Positions 36,382 to 40,533 of a stretch of DNA of 40,533 nucleotides are shown here, in pieces. The stretch is from Janibacter hoylei PVAS-1 (GTDB lineage: Bacteria > Actinomycetota > Actinomycetes > Actinomycetales > Dermatophilaceae). The position numbers were made by a program, and so were the translations under genes. Under the pieces are notes generated by a model. It was not told the DNA's origin, ran no database searches, and saw only the letters and a program-made list of their open reading frames with translations. The first letter of the stretch is position 1. Each line of letters begins with the position of its first letter. Where the stretch lies: contig NZ_ALWX01000036.1 of assembly GCF_000297495.1 (NCBI RefSeq), positions 1 through 40,533 of the forward strand, written 5' to 3'.

Positions 36382-36452
36382 ACGACCAGACTCGCACCTG
36401 AGCGACGGTGATGCCCGGAACAGCTTCGATCCGCCAAGGCCTGGCGTCCCGT

Positions 36453-37958
36453 TCACGGCTCAAGAGCATGCGATGGATCGCCATTCATGCGGGCAGTGGT
36501 ATCGAACGCGGCCAGTTCGGCGGGGTGGAGTTGGTGCTGGACGACGAAGCTGCGGTCCTTGATGCGCCAGAGCCCTTGCCCGGTGCCCAGTCCCGGCAGG
36601 AGACGTTGCTCGGTGCCGGTGAGCCCGAGCGCGGTGGCGGTGGGGCCGAGCTGGTCGGTCTCTTGCCGGTAGACGATCCGGGTCTCCGCGTTCGCCAGCA
36701 GCGAGTTCGCCAGAGCACGGTTCGCTGAGCCGAGGTCACCGACGTTCTCCAGGTCGGTGAGCTTGTGGAACACGAGCAGGTTCGCCAGGCCGTAGTGGCG
36801 GGCGAGCCGCCAGTGCGCGTCCATCCGGCGCAGCAGCGCCGGATGCGACATCAGCCGCCACGCCTCGTCGTAGATGACCCAGCGTCGGCCGCCGTTCGGA
36901 TCGAGGAGGGCGGCTTCCATCCACGCCGACGAGCACGTCATCAGCACCGAGATCAAGGTGGAGTTCTCGGTGACGCGGGACAGGTCCAGGCTGACCATCG
37001 GCAGCGTCGGGTCGAACCTCACCGTCGACGGGCCGTCGAACAGCCCGGCCAGGTCACCAGCGACGAGCCGCCGCAGCGCGTGCCCGACTTGACGGCCATC
37101 CTCAGCAAGTCGGCCGTCTGGATCGTCGGCCGGGTCTGGGCGCAGCAGCCGGTCGACCACCATCGGCAGAATCGGCACCTCGGTGTCGCGCACCGCGCCG
37201 GCCAGGGCGGTATCGATCGCGGTGTGTTCCAACGGCGCGAGCGGTCGAGCAAGGACGGTCTCGGTGAGCGCGCCCAGTAGGTCCCGGCGCCGCGCAGCCA
37301 GCGTGGTCGCCCACTCCCGGTCCGAGAGGCCACCGGGACGGTAGCCCTCATCGAGCGGGTTGAGCCTGTTGCCCATCCCGTGCCCGAGGATGATCGCCTT
37401 CCCTCCGACCGCTTCGGCGACACCGGTGTGCTCGCCTTTGGGGTCGCCGGGAACGTAGACGCGGTAGCCGAACGGCAGGCTGCGCGTGTAGAGGCTCTTG
37501 GCGAGCGAGGACTTCCCGGAGCCGACGATCCCGGCCAGGATCAGGTTCGGGGCGGTGATAATGCCCCGCCGGTACAGCACCCACGGGTCGTAGACGAACG
37601 ACGACCCGGAGTAGAGATCCTGCCCGATGAACATCCCCTGCGGCCCGAGACCAGCTTCGGCCAAGAACGGGTAGTGGCCGGCGAAGACGGCGCTGGTGTC
37701 CTGATGCCGAGGCAGCCGGAACCTCCCCGGAGTACGGAGCGCGGCTGGCCCTGGCTCGCCGGCCGAGGACAGGTAGACCGTGGCTCGCCGTTCGGCACGC
37801 TCAGCCTCCAGCTTCGCGCGGGCCGTGGCCTTCTCCGCCTGCCGCTGCTCGTCGACGAGCCGGGCGGCTGCTTGTCGCCGCTGCTTTCGCAGCCGCCGTC
37901 GTTCGGAGGCCGGTGCGACGAGGACGGCGGTGTGCAGCTTCTCGTCCCGGCTCACCAC
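36453..37958 (-). CDS. VirB4-like conjugation ATPase
   Basis: The 501-residue protein has a basic coiled-coil-like N-terminus (residues about 15-60). Walker A is LILAGIVGSGKSSLAKSLYTR near residue 145. Walker B is GRRWVIYDEAWRLMSHPALL, and TENSTLISVLMTC and GLANLLVFHKLTDL are VirB4/TraC features. It powers assembly or function of the type IV secretion channel. The start overlaps the end of the preceding gene by 7 bases, so it is in the same operon as the SCO6880-like gene. Confidence 0.88.
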   Translation of the reverse strand: MVSRDEKLHTAVLVAPASERRRLRKQRRQAAARLVDEQRQAEKATARAKLEAERAERRATVYLSSAGEPGPAALRTPGRFRLPRHQDTSAVFAGHYPFLAEAGLGPQGMFIGQDLYSGSSFVYDPWVLYRRGIITAPNLILAGIVGSGKSSLAKSLYTRSLPFGYRVYVPGDPKGEHTGVAEAVGGKAIILGHGMGNRLNPLDEGYRPGGLSDREWATTLAARRRDLLGALTETVLARPLAPLEHTAIDTALAGAVRDTEVPILPMVVDRLLRPDPADDPDGRLAEDGRQVGHALRRLVAGDLAGLFDGPSTVRFDPTLPMVSLDLSRVTENSTLISVLMTCSSAWMEAALLDPNGGRRWVIYDEAWRLMSHPALLRRMDAHWRLARHYGLANLLVFHKLTDLENVGDLGSANRALANSLLANAETRIVYRQETDQLGPTATALGLTGTEQRLLPGLGTGQGLWRIKDRSFVVQHQLHPAELAAFDTTARMNGDPSHALEP

Positions 37959-38743
37959 GAGAGCCCCCGGGCCTGCTTGACGGCGGCGACGCCGGGATGC
38001 TCGAACCAGCTTCCGTCCCGGACTCCGCTGCGCCGTCTCGCCGTATCGCGCCCGGTCTCGCGGTCCGAGGGTGGGACGGGGGTGTCGTCGGGCGGGTCTG
38101 TCGCGTGGTCGGCGGGGATCAGGTGCCGCCGGTAGAGGGCAACGTGCCCGGCCTGCGGGTTGTAGGTCATCGCATAGTCGCCAGTCTCGGCCGGCCGATC
38201 CCCGGCACAGACAGGGCCGTGGTCGTGAACATCGCCGTTCTCCAAGGCGGCGTCGGTGGTCTCGTCGCCGTAGTCCCAGCCGGACAGATGCTCGATCCCC
38301 GCCTCGACGCCGTCACGGTCGATGAGGTCGAGAACCCGGTCGGCGTCCTCGCCTTGCAGGAACACGACCCCCACCCACTGTTCAACGAGTTGCGTCGGTG
38401 GGTTCCAGACGATCCGGCCGGAATGACTCATCGCGGCGTTGAGCCGGTCGTGGGCCCGGTCGATGAGCGTGCCGGCCCGGTGCAGCTCGTCGGCCGCCGA
38501 CACCGCCTCGACCGCACCGCCGGCCGGGTCGCGTGCTTCGTCGGCCAGCTGATGCTGCTGGTTCAGGTGGGCGGTGGCGAGCTGGTCCAGGACTTGCCGG
38601 AGCGAGCGCACCCCGCCCAGCAGGTCACCGATCACCGCGTACATGTCGGCCGGGTCGGCGAAGCTGCGGGTGGCGTGCGCGAGCCCGCGCAACGCTTCGG
38701 ACGCCTCGGCGGCGTCGCGGCCGGGATCGGCGAACGTGGGCAT
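37952..38743 (-). CDS. Conserved-looking element protein of unknown function
   Basis: The 263-residue protein has a helical N-terminal half (RSFADPADMYAVIGDLLGGVRSLRQVLDQLA), resembling a short coiled coil. The C-terminal half has GRIVWNPPTQLVEQWVGVVFLQGEDAD. No known domain is recognised. ATG 38743 has GGAGG 6 nt upstream. It is sandwiched between the SCO6880-like gene and virB4 in a single operon, which suggests a role in the transfer apparatus. Confidence 0.65.
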   Translation of the reverse strand: MPTFADPGRDAAEASEALRGLAHATRSFADPADMYAVIGDLLGGVRSLRQVLDQLATAHLNQQHQLADEARDPAGGAVEAVSAADELHRAGTLIDRAHDRLNAAMSHSGRIVWNPPTQLVEQWVGVVFLQGEDADRVLDLIDRDGVEAGIEHLSGWDYGDETTDAALENGDVHDHGPVCAGDRPAETGDYAMTYNPQAGHVALYRRHLIPADHATDPPDDTPVPPSDRETGRDTARRRSGVRDGSWFEHPGVAAVKQARGLSW

Positions 38744-38794
38744 CACTGGCCTCCATCTGTGCAGGGTCTCGACGCCTGCCAGGTAGGCCAGCGG

Positions 38795-40264
38795 TCACAC
38801 GATCCGGCACAGCGGGAGCGCCGCCGCGGTGAAGGCTGCGGCTTGCTGGCCGACGAGCCGGCGGGTCTCGCAGGAGGCTTGGATCGCGGACTGCTCGATC
38901 GCGGCGATCGCGGCTTCCAGGTCGTCGAGGGTGGGTGCCGTGATGCTGATGAGGCCGGAGACGCGGAGCACGCCGTGTCCGGCGGTGAGGTCGGCTTCCT
39001 GTTGGAGCACGTCGTGGTACTCGGCGGTCTGGGCGGCGTCCTCGATCTGTCCCATCCGTGCCCGCTGGGCCGCATCGGAGAGGTGTTCGACCTTCTTCTT
39101 GCGGATGTCGCGGGCGGCCTGATCCGAACGCATCGGCGTGTAGAGCAGCGAGACCGAGCGTTGGATGCCGGTGGACAGCAGCACAGGGGCGAGGAAGCCC
39201 GGGTAGACCATGCTCCGGGGCCATTCGGCGACCCAGAGGACGGTGTGCCAGGCCGAGTCGGTGCGCAGGCTGCCCCAGGTCTCGGTGACCGCGACCGGGC
39301 CGGCGGTGGCGAGGTCTTGCCCGAGCTTCCCGTGCCGTTCCAGTGCGGCGGCGACGGCCGGGTCGTAGGCCGAGCGCAGGATCACCGCGACCTGGCCGGG
39401 GCCGAGCCACCCGACCGGGGTCAGGTCCGCCGACCGCAGCGCGGCGGTTAGGGTCGCCATCTCTTGGCGCAGGACCGCGGCGGCGCCCCGGATGCCGCCG
39501 CCGGCGGTCCTGATCTGCCGGGCCGCGGTCTTCATGTCCAGGGAGAGGCTGATCGTGGTGGCGTGCCGTTCCCCGGCGGGACCGGCCCGTTCGATCAGCT
39601 CGGCGTAGGTGGTCGCGGCCCAGGAGTCGTCGGCGGTGCCGTGCTCGGCCCACCATTCGGCCAGTCCGGTCCCGGAGTCCGGCAGCGTCCGCTCCAGGAC
39701 CTGCAGGGTCGCGATCCGCCCGGACCGGCAGATCGTGGCGAGCACCCGTCCCCAGGAGGTGACCCGGCGTTCCTGCTCGCCGGGGTCGAGCAGCACGAAC
39801 GCGGGATGGGTGACTTCGCAGACCACGGTGAGGGTGGACTGGCGGGGGTCGTGGATCATGCAGGCCCCGGTCTCGGGGTCCAGATGCTCGCGCAGCCGGG
39901 CCATGTCGCCGGGCAGGGCGAGGTTCCCGGCCGGGCGCGGGGTGACGATCCGCCGCCGGTACAGCAGTTGCCCGCCGGTGGAGCGCCACAGCCACCAGCA
40001 GGCGACGGGGAGCCATTCGACCATCGGCCGCCCGGCGACGGGCACCCAGGTCAGCACCGCGGCGAGCACCCAGATCGGGGCGGTGTAGGCCAGCAGCATC
40101 CCGGCCCCGCCGTAGAACGCCGCCAGCACGCTCAGGCCGCCGATGCCGAGGGTGATGAGCTGTGAGATCGAGAGCCCCAGCAGCACACCCCGGCGCGTGA
40201 GGCGGGAGAACTTCACCGGCGTCAGCTCACTGCCCGGCGCTTTCTGATCTGTCGTGGCGGGCAT
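38795..40264 (-). CDS. SCO6880-family conjugation protein
   Basis: The 489-residue protein has two N-terminal transmembrane segments (about 27-65), as in PrgI-type proteins. A long cytoplasmic part follows without a P-loop (ACMIHDPRQSTLTVVCEVTHPAFVLLDP, then DMKTAARQIRTAGGG and VSLLYTPMRSDQAARDIRKKK). This is the layout of SCO6880-like proteins always found upstream of virB4 in actinobacterial integrative elements. It probably forms part of the inner-membrane platform. Confidence 0.8.
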   Translation of the reverse strand: MPATTDQKAPGSELTPVKFSRLTRRGVLLGLSISQLITLGIGGLSVLAAFYGGAGMLLAYTAPIWVLAAVLTWVPVAGRPMVEWLPVACWWLWRSTGGQLLYRRRIVTPRPAGNLALPGDMARLREHLDPETGACMIHDPRQSTLTVVCEVTHPAFVLLDPGEQERRVTSWGRVLATICRSGRIATLQVLERTLPDSGTGLAEWWAEHGTADDSWAATTYAELIERAGPAGERHATTISLSLDMKTAARQIRTAGGGIRGAAAVLRQEMATLTAALRSADLTPVGWLGPGQVAVILRSAYDPAVAAALERHGKLGQDLATAGPVAVTETWGSLRTDSAWHTVLWVAEWPRSMVYPGFLAPVLLSTGIQRSVSLLYTPMRSDQAARDIRKKKVEHLSDAAQRARMGQIEDAAQTAEYHDVLQQEADLTAGHGVLRVSGLISITAPTLDDLEAAIAAIEQSAIQASCETRRLVGQQAAAFTAAALPLCRIV

Positions 40265-40270
40265 GGCCGG

Positions 40271-40533
40271 TCACTCCTTTCCGGTTTGCGGCGGCGCTGG
40301 CTGGGACGGTGCCGGGGTGCGCGGCTGGGGTGCGGACGGCGGGGGCGGTGTCTTGGACGGCGCGGTCTGGCCGCTACCGGCTTGGCCTTCGGCGCCGCTG
40401 GCGGCGGTCTCGGCCTGTCCGGCGACTGCCTTGCCTGCCTTCGGGCCGGATTCGGCCGCGCCCTTGACGACCTGCGCTCCGACGACGACCGCCGCGGCCG
40501 GACCCGCCGCCGCAGCCACCGCCCCCCGCCTCC
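40271..40533 (-). CDS. C-terminal part of a large element membrane protein (runs off the window)
   Basis: The visible ~87 residues are Ala/Pro/Gly-rich and end PAPPQTGKE; the frame stays open to the window edge, so this is a C-terminal tail. In similar elements a VirB6/TrbL-like membrane protein with such a tail precedes the SCO6880-like gene, only 6 bases away here. That identity is inferred from context. Confidence 0.5.
   Translation of the reverse strand, partial: RRGAVAAAAGPAAAVVVGAQVVKGAAESGPKAGKAVAGQAETAASGAEGQAGSGQTAPSKTPPPPSAPQPRTPAPSQPAPPQTGKE

Larger units (their letters stand above)
29984..40533. mobile_element. Left part of an integrative conjugative element at tRNA-Pro
   Basis: From the tRNA inward: candidate arm sites, an ArsR/VOC pair, integrase, excisionase-like HTH, an unknown, VirD4, cargo, VirB4, an unknown, a SCO6880-like protein and the tail of a further membrane protein. 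From the integrase on all genes are on the minus strand and mostly overlapping. No relaxase, replication gene or right attachment site is in the window, so completeness and mobility cannot be judged. The left edge may lie as far back as 28505, next to the truncated tRNA. Confidence 0.8.

Overview
The window comes from a high-GC Gram-positive bacterium (Actinomycetota). The gene order pdxST-yebC-ruvCAB-yajC-secDF-apt-relA, then hisS, then xerD-parA-scpAB-rluB-tyrA-cmk-der, the frequent GTG starts with 4-base GTGA/ATGA overlaps, and the TANNNT -10 boxes placed 6-8 nt before start codons all fit Micrococcales. A member of the Intrasporangiaceae group is my best guess from memory of gene order; it is not proven here.

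Layout. (1) 151-3100: pyridoxal-phosphate synthesis, with a MocR-type regulator (pdxR) divergent from pdxS-pdxT. (2) 3145-6241: yebC, then ruvC-ruvA-ruvB behind a LexA-type SOS box. (3) 6378-12601: yajC-secD-secF protein export, apt and relA (purine salvage and (p)ppGpp). (4) 12602-12997: a 396-base intergenic region between convergent genes, filled with 34-bp tandem repeats, REP-like elements and a 99-nt imperfect inverted repeat. (5) 12998-16927: a DUF349 protein, a metallo-beta-lactamase-fold hydrolase, hisS and a Cys-rich XRE regulator. (6) 17046-25556: a membrane protein divergent from the chromosome-maintenance and cell-growth run xerD-parA-scpA-scpB-rluB-tyrA-cmk-der, with mostly overlapping genes. 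(7) 25587-28329: a minus-strand operon of an Lgt-like membrane enzyme, a small membrane protein and a multi-cysteine radical SAM enzyme resembling the tetraether-lipid-synthase (MJ0619-like) family. This is the most interesting chromosomal locus here. (8) 28426-40533: a tRNA-Pro(GGG) locus that is a mobile-element hotspot. It has a truncated host tRNA copy, an intact second copy, an IS481-family element with a 16-bp target duplication in the tRNA 3' end, and then the left part of an integrative conjugative element (integrase, excisionase-like HTH, VirD4, VirB4, SCO6880-like protein, unknowns and cargo). The element runs off the right edge.

A pervasive feature is single-base +1 frameshifts in G/C homopolymers. 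They break yebC, ruvB (twice), the MBL hydrolase, the membrane protein at 17.0-17.7 kb (probably twice), parA, the Lgt-like gene and the IS481 transposase. Every one is repaired by removing one base, and several of these genes are normally indispensable or highly conserved, so over-called homopolymers in the assembly are far more likely than real gene decay. Coordinates for these genes are given for the repaired reading.
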